From positions 1 to 38,708 of IMG/VR virus record IMGVR_UViG_3300042549_006369: DNA of 38,708 nt; one strand, 5' to 3'. The notes beneath the pieces are model-generated. The model had not been told where the DNA came from. It made no database searches and saw only the letters and a list, made by a program, of their open reading frames with translations. Shown piece after piece: positions 7,173-16,759 of this stretch. How positions within the stretch are numbered: position 1 is the stretch's first letter; the number at the start of each line of letters is the position of its first letter. The DNA comes from a virus. Made by a program: the position numbers and the translations under genes.

Positions 7173-7364
7173 TTGGCTATCGACACCTATCTCTCGGTGG
7201 CGCTGGGCGAGGAAACCGCCAACGCCGTCACCAAGGGTGGCAGCGCCAGCGGCGAAGTGATCGAACTTACGTTCGACAAGAACGCCGTCAGCCGCTACCA
7301 ACTCATCAAGGGCGTTGAGGCGATCCTTCAGCGCATCCAGGCCGACGTGACGGTCACGAACTAA
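7173..7364 (+). CDS. Small hypothetical structural-region protein
   Basis: A 63-residue protein starting at TTG 7173, fixed by the 12-nt Shine-Dalgarno match ending at 7171. Sequence begins MAIDTYLSVALGEETANAVT and has a C-terminal helix (KGVEAILQRIQADVTV). No family is recognised. Its place between the cement and tail-adaptor genes suggests a minor head or completion protein. Its TAA overlaps the next ATG by one base. Confidence 0.65.
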   Translation: MAIDTYLSVALGEETANAVTKGGSASGEVIELTFDKNAVSRYQLIKGVEAILQRIQADVTVTN

Positions 7365-7684
7365 TGGCCAAGCTGCACACGTTCACGCTGACCACGGCGT
7401 CCCCCACGGGGGCGTCGTTCATTCCGGCGCAGCGCAACGAGGTGGGCGGCGTCATCGCCATCGGCGCCACGGGGACGTGGGGCGGCGCGACGCTGACCGT
7501 GCAGGCGGCCGTGGACGGGACGAACTTCGCCGCCGTCAAGCGGCCGGACGGTACGGACCTGACGTTCTCGGCCAACTTCGCGGACGGCCTCAGGCTGCCC
7601 CCGAACGTGCCGGTGCGGATGGTGCTGACCACGGTGGGGTCCGGCGCAAGCGTGGCCTGCGCCATTGCGTCCGACGGTGCCTAA
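7364..7684 (+). CDS. Putative minor structural (decoration-like) protein
   Basis: A 106-residue beta-rich protein. The repeated short strands (TLTVQAAVDGTNFAAVKR, ADGLRLPPNVPVRMVL) and absence of catalytic residues are typical of small phage decoration or head-tail joining proteins. I do not recognise a named family. It starts at ATG 7364 overlapping the upstream stop (TAATG), and the next gene starts immediately after its own stop. Role inferred from position between head and tail genes. Confidence 0.62.
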   Translation: MAKLHTFTLTTASPTGASFIPAQRNEVGGVIAIGATGTWGGATLTVQAAVDGTNFAAVKRPDGTDLTFSANFADGLRLPPNVPVRMVLTTVGSGASVACAIASDGA

Positions 7685-8287
7685 GTGGATGCGGTCGGGA
7701 TCGTCAATGCGGCGCTGGACAAGCTGGGCGTCGAGCCCATCGGGGCGCTGACCGACGACGTTAAGCAGGCGCGGGCGGCGAATCGGGTCTTTGACCGGCT
7801 GCGCGACCTGGAACTGACGCTGCACACCTGGCGATTCTCGGTCGCCCGGACGACCCTCCCCGCGTTGTCCACGGCCCCTGCCTTCGGGTATGCGCGGGCG
7901 TTTCAGGTGCCGGCCGACTTCCTGCGCCTGCTGTGGTGCGGGGACTATGCCCCCGGTGTAGACCTGACCGAAGTCCGGTCCAGCATGGACTCGCAGGATT
8001 GGACCATCGAGGGGCGGAACATCCTCACGAACTACGCCGCGCCCTTGAAGGTCGTGTACGTCCGCAAGGTCACGACGGTGGGCGAGTTCTCGCCCGAGTT
8101 CGCGGAATGTCTTGCCGGGCGGATTGCCGTGGAACTGTCCGGCCCGCTGACCGACAGCAACCCAAGACGTGAACAGGCCATGGCTGACTACCAGATGGCG
8201 CTGCGGATGGCGAAGCGGGCTAATGCGATCCAGCTTCCGCCGCAGCCGCTGGCCGACGATTCCTGGCTGCTAGCGCGGGGGCTGTAA
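7685..8287 (+). CDS. Tail tubular protein A-like adaptor (T7 gp11-like)
   Basis: A 200-residue protein, close in length to T7 gp11 (196 aa). The N-terminal MDAVGIVNAALDKLGVEPI and the following Arg/Asp-rich helix (ANRVFDRLRDLELTLHTW) are hallmarks of the podoviral gatekeeper/adaptor family that sits on the portal. The central block FQVPADFLRLLWCGDY and the C-terminal helices (FSPEFAECLAGRIAVEL) also fit. The start is GTG 7685, directly after the preceding stop. The large nozzle gene starts within its last base (TAATG), mirroring the T7 gene 11-12 order. Confidence 0.86.
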   Translation: MDAVGIVNAALDKLGVEPIGALTDDVKQARAANRVFDRLRDLELTLHTWRFSVARTTLPALSTAPAFGYARAFQVPADFLRLLWCGDYAPGVDLTEVRSSMDSQDWTIEGRNILTNYAAPLKVVYVRKVTTVGEFSPEFAECLAGRIAVELSGPLTDSNPRREQAMADYQMALRMAKRANAIQLPPQPLADDSWLLARGL

Positions 8288-10920
8288 TGCCTCGCGCCAG
8301 TCCGGCCGTCACCAACTTCAACGCAGGGGAACTCTCGCCACTGCTGGACGCCCGCGTCGATCTCGACTTCTACGGGAACGGCTGCGCGGACCTCAAGAAC
8401 TTCATTCCCACGGTGCAGGGCCCGGCGGTGTACCGCCCCGGGACCGTGTATGTGGATGCCGCCCTGTCCTCGGCGCAGCAGTCGTGGCTCAAGCGGTTTG
8501 AGTTCAACTACGAGCAGGCGTATGTGCTTGAGTTCAACAACGACCGGCTGGGCTTTTTCAGCAACCGCGGGCGGGTGCAGGTCAACGCCACGGTCACCAA
8601 CGTCGTTAACGACTTCGGGCTCTGCCGCTACACGACCGCTGCGCCCCATGGGTTGACCACGGGCCAGACGGTGACCATTGCGGGGGTGGTGGGCATCCCC
8701 CTCGCGAACGGGACGTATGGCGTTGTGGTCGTGTCCCCGACCGAGTTTGGCACTCTCGCGGCGTTCTCGGGGGCCTATATCTCGGGCGGGGCGGTAACGG
8801 CCGGCTACAGCATCGCGACCCCGTACACCACGGCCAGCCTCGTGAACCCCGACGGTTCCTGTGCCCTGTCCTCGGTGCAGATCGGCGACGTGGTGTATCT
8901 CGCTGGCGGTGGGCAGCCCCCGCAGACTCTCTCGCGGACGGCGCCGACAAGCTGGACCCTGGCCGAGTTCCGGCCGGACGACGGGCCCTACGAGGATCTC
9001 AACGACGACGAGAGCCTGACGGTGTATGCCTCGGCGGCCACCGGGACCGTGACCCTGACGGCCTCGGCGGCGCTGTTCACGGCCAACCATGTGGGGGCGC
9101 TGTTTCGCATCGAGCCCATTGAGGCCGACGTGCAGCAGTGGACGCCGACCAGCCCGACGTTCTCGGTGGGCTCGTTCTGCCGCTACGGGGCGAACTACTA
9201 CGAGGCGGTGAACCCGTCCTACGGGTCGAACAACGGCACCGTCCCCCCGACCCACACGGCGGGCGAGGAACTGGACGGCACCACGAACGCCGGCCGGACG
9301 TGGCGGTATCTGCATTCCGGGTATGGGGTGGTGCGGATCACCGGCTTCACGTCGGCTACGGTGGTGACGGCCACGGTCCTCTCGCGCCTGCCGGCGGATG
9401 TGGTGGGCTCGGGCAAGGCGACCTGGCGGTGGCGGATGGGGGCGTGGGGCGCCCATGCTGAATATCCGACCCGCGTGACGCTGTGGCGCGACCGGCTGGT
9501 GTTTTCCGGCCTGCGGCGGGTGTGGATGAGTCAGTCAAACGACTTCGACAGCTTCGCCCCCGACGAGTTTGGCGAGACCACGGCGCTTTCGGGGGTGGTC
9601 GTGGAACCCGCCTCGACGGACAACAACGCCATTCGCTGGATCGCCCCGGCGGATGCGCTGCTTGTGGGGACTGCCTCGACCGAGTTCGCGGTGTCCGAAA
9701 TCACCGATTCCGACCCCTTCGGCCCCGCCAACGTCAAGGCGGTGCCGCAGTCGCGGGAAGGGGGGCGAGCAGTTCCCCCCGTGCAGGTGGGGGATTCGAC
9801 GTTCTTTGTGCATCGCTCTGGTGGGCTCAGGGAAACCGCGATCCGGGATACGGGCAAGTACGGCGCCTCGGACCTGAGCGTCCGGGCTGAACACTTGGCC
9901 GACAACATCGTGGACATGGCCTACCAGTCCGAGCCCGACAGTGTGGTGTGGGTGGTGTCGGGCGATGCCCTCACAGGGCTGACGTATGACCCCGGACAGC
10001 AGGTTATCGGCTGGCACCAGCACCCGGGCCTTACCGTCGAGAGCGTGGCTGTAATCCCGTCTCCTGACGGCACGCGGGACGACGTGTGGCTGTCGGTGCT
10101 GCGGGGGACGAGCCGGGCCATTGAGCGGATCGGGGTGGGCCATGAGGCCGGCGCCGATCCTTACGAGGCGATCTATCTGGACGCAGCCGTGAGCTACGAC
10201 GGCACGCAGAACGTGACCCTCAACAGTTCGCCCGTGAGTGCGGCGGTGGGGACGACGGCGACCTTCACGGCGGGGTCAAGCAAGTTTGCGGTTGGTGATG
10301 TGGGGCGGTTCATCCATGCCCGCTATCAGAGCGGATCGACGTGGGTTTCGTGCAAGGCGCAGATTACGGCCTATCTGTCGGCCACTCAGGTACAGGCCAC
10401 GATCCTGGCGGCCTTCCCGAGTGCCATTCCGACGACGTGGCGGCTGTCCGTGACGCAGGTGTCTGGAGTCCCCCCGGTCCTTCAGGGGCGAACGGTGGGC
10501 CTGCTGCTGGACGGCTCGGCCTACGAGGCGACGGGGGCCGAGCCCTTGGTGCTGCCCGTCCCGGCTTCCCGAGTCCATGTGGGCATCCCGTACACCGGCC
10601 AGCTTCGGCCCATGCGGCTGGAGGCGGGGTCGGCTGAGGGTGTTGCCCAAGGCAAGGTCAAGCGGATCAGCAAGGTGGTGGTGCGGATGCAGGACACCGC
10701 CGGCATTCGCTTGGGCTCGACGTTCACGAATCTGGACGAGGTGGTGCTGAGAAAGCCTTCGGACCTCATGGACGAGCCCGTCCCCCTTTACACGGGCGAC
10801 AAGCTCATGGAATTTCGCGGGGGCTTCGACACCGACGGCTATATCTGCGTCGAGCAGTCCAAGCCCCTGCCGGCCACCATCGTGGGCCTGTTCCCGCAGG
10901 TGAACACCAGTGATCGTTAG
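8287..10920 (+). CDS. Tail tubular protein B-like nozzle (T7 gp12-like)
   Basis: An 877-residue beta-rich protein; T7 gp12 is 794 aa. It begins SPAVTNFNAGELSPLLDARV, followed by DLKNFIPTVQGPAVYRPGT, the conserved N-terminus of the podoviral nozzle family. EYPTRVTLWRDRLVFSGLR and VWMSQSNDFDSF (about 395-420) are typical of its propeller core. It forms the hexameric tail tip that binds the adaptor and the fibres and opens for ejection. Its 3' end overlaps the next gene by 11 nt. Confidence 0.9.
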   Translation: MPRASPAVTNFNAGELSPLLDARVDLDFYGNGCADLKNFIPTVQGPAVYRPGTVYVDAALSSAQQSWLKRFEFNYEQAYVLEFNNDRLGFFSNRGRVQVNATVTNVVNDFGLCRYTTAAPHGLTTGQTVTIAGVVGIPLANGTYGVVVVSPTEFGTLAAFSGAYISGGAVTAGYSIATPYTTASLVNPDGSCALSSVQIGDVVYLAGGGQPPQTLSRTAPTSWTLAEFRPDDGPYEDLNDDESLTVYASAATGTVTLTASAALFTANHVGALFRIEPIEADVQQWTPTSPTFSVGSFCRYGANYYEAVNPSYGSNNGTVPPTHTAGEELDGTTNAGRTWRYLHSGYGVVRITGFTSATVVTATVLSRLPADVVGSGKATWRWRMGAWGAHAEYPTRVTLWRDRLVFSGLRRVWMSQSNDFDSFAPDEFGETTALSGVVVEPASTDNNAIRWIAPADALLVGTASTEFAVSEITDSDPFGPANVKAVPQSREGGRAVPPVQVGDSTFFVHRSGGLRETAIRDTGKYGASDLSVRAEHLADNIVDMAYQSEPDSVVWVVSGDALTGLTYDPGQQVIGWHQHPGLTVESVAVIPSPDGTRDDVWLSVLRGTSRAIERIGVGHEAGADPYEAIYLDAAVSYDGTQNVTLNSSPVSAAVGTTATFTAGSSKFAVGDVGRFIHARYQSGSTWVSCKAQITAYLSATQVQATILAAFPSAIPTTWRLSVTQVSGVPPVLQGRTVGLLLDGSAYEATGAEPLVLPVPASRVHVGIPYTGQLRPMRLEAGSAEGVAQGKVKRISKVVVRMQDTAGIRLGSTFTNLDEVVLRKPSDLMDEPVPLYTGDKLMEFRGGFDTDGYICVEQSKPLPATIVGLFPQVNTSDR

Positions 10921-11305
10921 GAAGTTCCGCCGGAACGACCTCGCGGCCCTGCCGGTGCAGACGCGGCAGCGGGCGACGCTGGCCCTGCTGGATGCCGGGT
11001 CCATGGCGCTGATCGATTCCGGCCCTGCCTACACGTTGGACGACGACGGTCCCAAGGCGTGCGCGGGGATTGCGTACACGGAAACGGCCCCGGTGGCGTG
11101 GGCGTGGCTGGCCGAGGACGCGCCGATGCTTGCTCTGCACAGGTACGTCAAGGCGGCCCTTGCGGCGGTCCCGTACTGCATGGCGTATGCGGCCCTCGAC
11201 TGGCCCCAAGCGGTGCGCTGGCTGGAACTGCTGGGCTTTGAGCCGACGGGCGAACAGGAAAACTTGGGAGGCAGCCTTCACGGGCTGTTCGTGCGGTATG
11301 GCTGA
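10910..11305 (+). CDS. T7 gp13-like internal virion protein (DUF2833)
   Basis: A 131-residue protein of the DUF2833 / T7 gp13 type (gp13 is 138 aa), with an acetyltransferase-like fold in some relatives. MIVRKFRRNDLAALPVQ and the C-terminal LDWPQAVRWLELLGFEPTGE resemble GNAT-like motifs around the last helix. In T7, gp13 is needed for virion infectivity. It starts at GTG 10910 inside the nozzle gene, with AGGTGA just upstream. It overlaps the next gene by 8 nt. Confidence 0.75.
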   Translation: MIVRKFRRNDLAALPVQTRQRATLALLDAGSMALIDSGPAYTLDDDGPKACAGIAYTETAPVAWAWLAEDAPMLALHRYVKAALAAVPYCMAYAALDWPQAVRWLELLGFEPTGEQENLGGSLHGLFVRYG

Positions 11306-11756
11306 TCCAGTCACGCTGATGATGGTCGGGTCTGCGGTCAGTGCTGGTGCACAGGGCATTGGCGCCGTCGGCACCTATTTCCAGGGCCGGGGCGACGCCA
11401 AGAACCTCAATGCGCGGGCGAACCAGACCCTTGCGGAAACCGGGGCGGCCGAGCAGGCCCAGCGCCGGCAGTCCACGCAGGCCCTCGCGAATATGCAGGC
11501 CGCGCAGGCGCAGTCCGGTGTGGTTGGTGGCTCTACGGCTGACGTGTACCGGCAGTCCGCCATCGACGCCGAGCTTGACGCGCTGAACATCCGGTACGAG
11601 GGCTACAGCCGCGCCTCGGCCATGAAGCAGCAGGCCCGCGCCACCAAGAAGGCGGCGACGGCTTCGGCCATTCTCGGGCTGGTGTCGGCAGGGGCCACGG
11701 CGGTTGGCGGGGTGGGCGAGGCGAAAGCCTACCAGTCGCGGATGAAGGTGCAGTAA
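11298..11756 (+). CDS. Internal virion protein, T7 gp14-like
   Basis: A 152-residue protein with hydrophobic ends (VTLMMVGSAVSAGAQGIGAV at the N-terminus; ASAILGLVSAGATAVGGVG near the C-terminus) around a Gln/Ala/Arg-rich helix. This layout is that of T7 gp14-like ejection proteins (T7 gp14 is 196 aa), which form the outer-membrane channel of the ejectosome. ATG 11298 overlaps the previous gene by 8 nt and was preferred over an upstream in-frame GTG that would lie deep in that gene. Its TAA overlaps the next ATG. Confidence 0.78.
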   Translation: MADPVTLMMVGSAVSAGAQGIGAVGTYFQGRGDAKNLNARANQTLAETGAAEQAQRRQSTQALANMQAAQAQSGVVGGSTADVYRQSAIDAELDALNIRYEGYSRASAMKQQARATKKAATASAILGLVSAGATAVGGVGEAKAYQSRMKVQ

Positions 11757-13873
11757 TGCCGCAGATTCCCGTCTACACGCAGCAGACTGTTCCCCGTGGA
11801 ACACAGGCGATCCCGCAGCAGCCGGACCTGACGCGGGATCTCGCCATTGCCGGCGCCTCGATCCAGCGGGCGACGGACGCGTGGGCGCGGAAGCTCGATG
11901 CGGATGCGGCGGCGTTTGCCACTACGGCATTCCCCGAGTTCCGGCGCGCCCAGGAAGATGCCCTGAGCAATCGGGCGCTGGCGGAAAAGAACGGCGCCCC
12001 CGACTTCGCGGCGCGGTTCGACAAGGACTTTGAGACTGCCGCCACCGAACTGGTCAAGCGCGCCCCGAACGAGACGGCTCGGGCTTACTTGCAGCAGAAG
12101 GTCGGCCAGTACCGCGAGGAAGTGTTTTCCCGCGCCAAGCGGTTTGAGGCCGAGGAAGGGCTGCGGCACCGCACGTCGCTGGTGGACACGGGCAACAGCG
12201 CGGCGGCTGACTATGCGGGCCGGTTCCCTGACCGGACGTTTGAACTGATCGCGGAGCGGTACGACGCCATTGACGCGTCGATGATCGGCCCGGAGGCGGC
12301 GGCCGAGAAGAAGGCCGAGGCCAGCGCGTCAATCCTGTTTTCGGCCGGGGCTGCCTCAGCGGCCCAAAACCCGCGCGGGACGCTGGCCGCCCTGAACGAC
12401 CCCAATCACCCGATCTTCCGGGCAATGGACGACACCGCCAAGGCGGCGATTGCCAAAGCGGCGGAAGGTGCCGTGGTGGACGGCGCGGCCAATCAGATCG
12501 TGGCTGCCTACGAACGCAGCTTCGCGATGGGCGACCAGGCCCTTGCCGGTCTGGATGCTGAAAACCTGCCGCCGGAAATGTCCTACGAGGTGCGGTCCAA
12601 GGTGCGCGAGCGCGTCAACCTGCTGCAAGAGGAGCGGCGGCGCCAGAACATTGACGCGCTGGCTGGCCTTGAGCGGCGGATTGCTACGGGGGCAGCCGGT
12701 GACGTGGAGGGCGAGGCCCGCCGGCTGTACAACCTCGGGGCGATGTCGGAAGCCGGGTATCTGGAAAAGGTCGGACAGGCCGCGCGGGCGCGCGAGCAGG
12801 CGGCAGCGCAGGGGGCCGAGGCGGCGGCGTTGCGCAGCCTGCTGACGGCCGGTGGCACGCTGGACCCGAAAGACCCGGTGGCCCGCAAGTTCGTGGATTC
12901 GACCTTCGCGGAATCGTCCAAGGGGCTGCCCAAGGGTGGTGAGGCGTGGTCCGCCTTGGCGGCCGACCTGTCGTCGCGGACGGGCGTGGTCCCTGGCGAG
13001 GTGCAGTCCTGGCTGCGCGTGTCGGCCCTTGGTGGTGACCCGCAGGTGGCGGCGCAGTCGGCGGATTGGGTCAGCACCGTGCAGGCCAAGAACCCGCTGG
13101 TGCTGGAATACCTCGACGCCGATACCAAGTCCTTTGCGCTACAGGTGGCGGGCATGGTGGATGCCGGCGCCGACCCGCAGACGGCCGTGGAGACGGTGCG
13201 GAAAAACGTCTATCAGACGCCGCCGCAGCAGAAGGAAGTTTATCGCGAGCAGTTCAACCGGGCGCTCAAGGAGCCGAGCAAGGCACTTAACGGCCTGATG
13301 TCGTCCGACGACACCTTTGACCCGTCGGTGTTCTCGTTCTCGCCCGACCCGCCCCCGGCGATGGCGGCCGACTTTGAGGCGCTGGCGCGGCAGTATTTCG
13401 CGACCTCCGGCGGGGATATGGAAACCGCGCAACGGCTGGCTTATGCCGACCTGAAAACCCGGTGGGGGCGCTCGACCGTCAACGGCAGGCCCGAGGCCAT
13501 GCGCTATGCGCCGGAAATCTTCGGCATCGACCCGAGCCGCGTCCGGGCCGACCTTGAACAAGCCTACCCCGGCCAGCAGACGCGGCTGATTGCCGACGCC
13601 CTGACCGAGCGGCGCGGCTTCCGGCGTGACGGTACGCCGCTGCCGGTGTCGTGGGCGATTGCCGCCGTGGACCCGCAGACGGGTGAAATCCAGATCATGC
13701 CCGACCGCTGGGCGCTGCCGAGTGCCGCGCAGCTTGAGGGCGAGGTGCAGGCCAAGCGCGACGCGGCCGTGGCGGCGGCCCGTGTTGAGAGCGAGCGCCG
13801 CCGCCGGATTGCCGAGGCGTCCGACCGCGCCGAGCGCATCGAGTCTCGCGTCGGCAACCTGCGGCAACAGTAA
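11756..13873 (+). CDS. Internal virion/ejection protein, T7 gp15-like
   Basis: A 705-residue, mostly alpha-helical, Ala/Glu/Arg-rich protein; T7 gp15 is 747 aa. No catalytic motif is visible. Its N-terminus (MPQIPVYTQQTVPRGTQ) and long helical body suit the periplasmic tunnel component of the podoviral ejectosome. Position between gp14-like and gp16-like genes is syntenic with T7. It overlaps both neighbours by one base (TAATG), so the three ejection proteins are co-translated. Confidence 0.8.
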   Translation: MPQIPVYTQQTVPRGTQAIPQQPDLTRDLAIAGASIQRATDAWARKLDADAAAFATTAFPEFRRAQEDALSNRALAEKNGAPDFAARFDKDFETAATELVKRAPNETARAYLQQKVGQYREEVFSRAKRFEAEEGLRHRTSLVDTGNSAAADYAGRFPDRTFELIAERYDAIDASMIGPEAAAEKKAEASASILFSAGAASAAQNPRGTLAALNDPNHPIFRAMDDTAKAAIAKAAEGAVVDGAANQIVAAYERSFAMGDQALAGLDAENLPPEMSYEVRSKVRERVNLLQEERRRQNIDALAGLERRIATGAAGDVEGEARRLYNLGAMSEAGYLEKVGQAARAREQAAAQGAEAAALRSLLTAGGTLDPKDPVARKFVDSTFAESSKGLPKGGEAWSALAADLSSRTGVVPGEVQSWLRVSALGGDPQVAAQSADWVSTVQAKNPLVLEYLDADTKSFALQVAGMVDAGADPQTAVETVRKNVYQTPPQQKEVYREQFNRALKEPSKALNGLMSSDDTFDPSVFSFSPDPPPAMAADFEALARQYFATSGGDMETAQRLAYADLKTRWGRSTVNGRPEAMRYAPEIFGIDPSRVRADLEQAYPGQQTRLIADALTERRGFRRDGTPLPVSWAIAAVDPQTGEIQIMPDRWALPSAAQLEGEVQAKRDAAVAAARVESERRRRIAEASDRAERIESRVGNLRQQ

Positions 13874-16719
13874 TGCCCATCGTCCCTGCCAGCGACTTTG
13901 CCGACCCGTTTGTCGCGGGCCGCACGCCCACGCCGGAGCCGGCCCCCGAGCGCGAGCCCGGCGGGATGGCGATTGCTGCAGCGGCGTTTCGCCAGAACAA
14001 CATCGTGTCGTCCACGATGGCGTACCTGCAAAGCGCGGGGATTGACGACCCCACGGTGGGCTTCGATCCGTTGGAAGCCATCCGCGAAACGCCGTATGCC
14101 CAGTACGCCGACCGCTTCACCGAGGCGACCAGTCCGGCGCAGGTGGCGCGGATCAAGCAGCGGCTGGATGCGGAGGCGGCCGACCGCCGGACCATCGAGG
14201 CGTCCGGCATGACCGGCTTTGCCGCGTCGATGGCCGCTGCCGTCACCGACCCCGTGTTCCTGGCGCTCATGGCAATCCCCGGCGTGGGCGAGGCCAAGAC
14301 GGCCGAACGGCTAGCGACGATGGGTCGGGCGGCGGGCATCGGTGCCGCCACGGAAATCCCCATCGAGCTTGCGTTGCAGGCCACCCAGGACTTGCGGACG
14401 GCCGAGGAAGGCGCCCTGAACGTCGGCGCGGCGGCCCTGCTGTCGGGCGTTCTCGGCGCGGCGATCAAGGGGCGGGTGCCGGCCGAGGAACTGGCTGCCG
14501 TCGAGCGGACGGTGCGGGCCGATATGCGCCCGCCAGACGCCTCGACGGTTGGCGCTGCCGCCGTGGATATGTCCACGCTGGCGGACAACACCATTGCCCG
14601 TGGCGGCGAGACGGTCGCGCAGACCTTGGGCAAGATCAGCCCCAACCTGCGGATGCTTACCAGCCCGTCCAATCCCGTCCGGCAGGCCGCGCAGGAGCTA
14701 CTAGAAACCCCGTTCCTTCTGAACAAGAACCTGCGCGGGGTGGCGACGCCCGAGGCCGTGGAAACCCGCCTGAAGCGCAGCATGGGCGGCTGGTGGCAGG
14801 CATACCGCGCCAAGCGGCAGGCGTATGGCGAGTACCGCGCCCGCGTTCGGGCAGAAGGGAATGACCCGCTGACCCGCGCCGAGTTCGACCGGCAAGTGGC
14901 GTTCACCATGCGCCGGGGCGACGTGAGCGACATCCCCGAAGTGACTGCTTCGGCGGGCGCTTATCGGCGGTTCGTGTACGAGCCCTACAAGCAGCGGGCG
15001 TCCCGCCTTGGGTTGCTGCCTGAGGATGTCGGGGTCACGGGCGCCGAGTCGTACCTGATGCGGCAGTACAACGTCGCCAAGATCAAGGCGGAAATGCCGC
15101 AGTGGATCGAACTGCTGAAGCGGTCGTTTCAGGAGCAGGGGGCCGAGCCCGGCGAAGCGGCTACGGCTGCCTATGCGGTGACGCGGAACATCACGGGGTC
15201 CGAGCGGGGGACGCTCGACCTTGACCTCGTGCCGACCTCGGGGCGGTTCAAGGAACGCACCCTGAAGCTGCCGGACGAGGTTTTGGAACCGTACCTCGTC
15301 AACGACATCGACGCGCTGTCGCAGGCTTACCTGCGGTCCATCGCCCCCCAGGTCGAGATTGTCGAGCGGTTTGGGGACAAAGACCTAAAGTCCGTGATGG
15401 ACAAGATCAAGGACGACTATGCCATCCTGAAAGAGCGGGCCAGCAGCCCCAAGGAAATGCGCCGGCTGGCTGACCGCGAGGAAGCCGACCTGACCGACGT
15501 GGCGGCCATGCGGGACCGGCTGTACGGCATCTACGGCAGCCCGAAAGACCCGGCCAGCTTCTTCGTGCGTGCCGGCCGGTTCGCCCGCGCCTACAACTAT
15601 TCGCGGCTGCTGGGTGGGCAGGTGGTGTCAAGCATGAACGATACCGCGCGAATGCTTGGCACCTACGGGATGCCCAAAATGGCGGCCTCTGCTGTCAAGC
15701 TGGCGACCAACGTCAAGGCCCTGAACCTTGCCCGCACCAGCGCCAGAAAAATGGCGGCCGGACTGGAAATGGTGATGAGCGGGCGCGCGCTCATGCACGG
15801 CGACGCCGACGTGGCTTCGACCTTCGTTGAACAGCGGGTCATGCGGCAGGTGTCGGACGCCTTCGGCATGGCGACCCTGCAAACGCCGTGGAATACGGTG
15901 ATGAAGTCGTGGTCGTCGGTGATGTCGCAGGACGACATCCTTGGGCTGGCCCTGAAGTCCGCCGAGGGCAAGCCGCTGACCAAGGTGCAGCAGGCCCGCA
16001 TGGCCTCGCTGGGGCTGGATGCCGACGGCCTGCGCCGGGTGGCCGACCAGTACCGCGCCAAGGGCGTTGACGAGGGCGGATTGCGGTTCGCCAATTCCGA
16101 CGAGTGGGACGACCAGGCGCTCGCGCAGACCTTTGAGTCCGCCGTGCTGCGTGAAGTAGACACCGCCGTGCAGACGGTCGGGACGGGCGAAACCCCGCTG
16201 CTGTACTCATCCGAGTGGGGCAAGGTCTTGCTGCAATTCAAGTCCTTTCAGATGTCCGCCACATCGCGGCTGCTGATCCCCATGTTGCAGCACGCCAGCA
16301 TGGGCGATATGCGGATGCTGTCGGGGTGGGTGGCACTGTTCGGCACGTCCTCGTTGATCTACGTCCTCAAGCAGCTTGCCGCCGACCAGCCCATCACGGA
16401 CGACCCCACGGCCTTTGCCAAAGAGGTCGTGGACAAGTCGGGAATGCTGGCGTGGGGCGGCGAGATTCTTTTCCCGGCCCTGTGGCAGTTCGGGGCCGAT
16501 GACCTGTCCCGCTGGTCCGACCGCGAGCCGCTGGAAACCCTGCTGGGGCCGTCGGCGGGCGTGTTCTCGGACGCCTACAAGGACCGTTGGCCGGTACGCA
16601 TTGCGGAAGGTGACCTTGACGAAAAGGACATCCACAAAATCCGTCGGCTGATGCCGTTCCAGAACGTCTTTTATGTGCGCCGGCTCATCAACGATCTAGA
16701 GGAAGAAGCCGCGCAATAA
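13873..16719 (+). CDS. Large internal virion/ejection protein, T7 gp16-like
   Basis: A 948-residue protein in the gp16 position. It has a long helical body with a hydrophobic segment near 110-135 (GFAASMAAAVTDPVFLALMA) and a C-terminal domain (SLIYVLKQLAADQPITDD, DKSGMLAWGGEILFPALW) found in podoviral DNA-ejection proteins. T7 gp16 is 1318 aa and carries an N-terminal lytic transglycosylase domain. Here no transglycosylase motif is visible at the N-terminus, so wall digestion must come from elsewhere or not be needed. The stop codon overlaps the next repeated late element. Confidence 0.8.
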   Translation: MPIVPASDFADPFVAGRTPTPEPAPEREPGGMAIAAAAFRQNNIVSSTMAYLQSAGIDDPTVGFDPLEAIRETPYAQYADRFTEATSPAQVARIKQRLDAEAADRRTIEASGMTGFAASMAAAVTDPVFLALMAIPGVGEAKTAERLATMGRAAGIGAATEIPIELALQATQDLRTAEEGALNVGAAALLSGVLGAAIKGRVPAEELAAVERTVRADMRPPDASTVGAAAVDMSTLADNTIARGGETVAQTLGKISPNLRMLTSPSNPVRQAAQELLETPFLLNKNLRGVATPEAVETRLKRSMGGWWQAYRAKRQAYGEYRARVRAEGNDPLTRAEFDRQVAFTMRRGDVSDIPEVTASAGAYRRFVYEPYKQRASRLGLLPEDVGVTGAESYLMRQYNVAKIKAEMPQWIELLKRSFQEQGAEPGEAATAAYAVTRNITGSERGTLDLDLVPTSGRFKERTLKLPDEVLEPYLVNDIDALSQAYLRSIAPQVEIVERFGDKDLKSVMDKIKDDYAILKERASSPKEMRRLADREEADLTDVAAMRDRLYGIYGSPKDPASFFVRAGRFARAYNYSRLLGGQVVSSMNDTARMLGTYGMPKMAASAVKLATNVKALNLARTSARKMAAGLEMVMSGRALMHGDADVASTFVEQRVMRQVSDAFGMATLQTPWNTVMKSWSSVMSQDDILGLALKSAEGKPLTKVQQARMASLGLDADGLRRVADQYRAKGVDEGGLRFANSDEWDDQALAQTFESAVLREVDTAVQTVGTGETPLLYSSEWGKVLLQFKSFQMSATSRLLIPMLQHASMGDMRMLSGWVALFGTSSLIYVLKQLAADQPITDDPTAFAKEVVDKSGMLAWGGEILFPALWQFGADDLSRWSDREPLETLLGPSAGVFSDAYKDRWPVRIAEGDLDEKDIHKIRRLMPFQNVFYVRRLINDLEEEAAQ

Positions 16720-16759
16720 TCCACTTGCTCCCCCTCGCCCCAGCGGCGAGTCTCGGGGC
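16718..16759 (+). promoter_or_regulatory. Late-region repeated element, copy 4 (putative leaderless promoter)
   Basis: AATCCACTTG at 16718-16727 and GAGTCTCGGGGC at 16748-16759, then ATG at 16760. Both blocks, the spacing and the ATG distance are identical to the copy at 2641, while the spacer differs, so selection acts on the two blocks. It overlaps the stop codon of the ejection-protein gene and opens the tail-fibre operon. A weaker look-alike (TTGCCA 16773, 17 nt, GATTCT 16796) follows before the fibre ATG at 16810 and may be chance. Confidence 0.62.
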
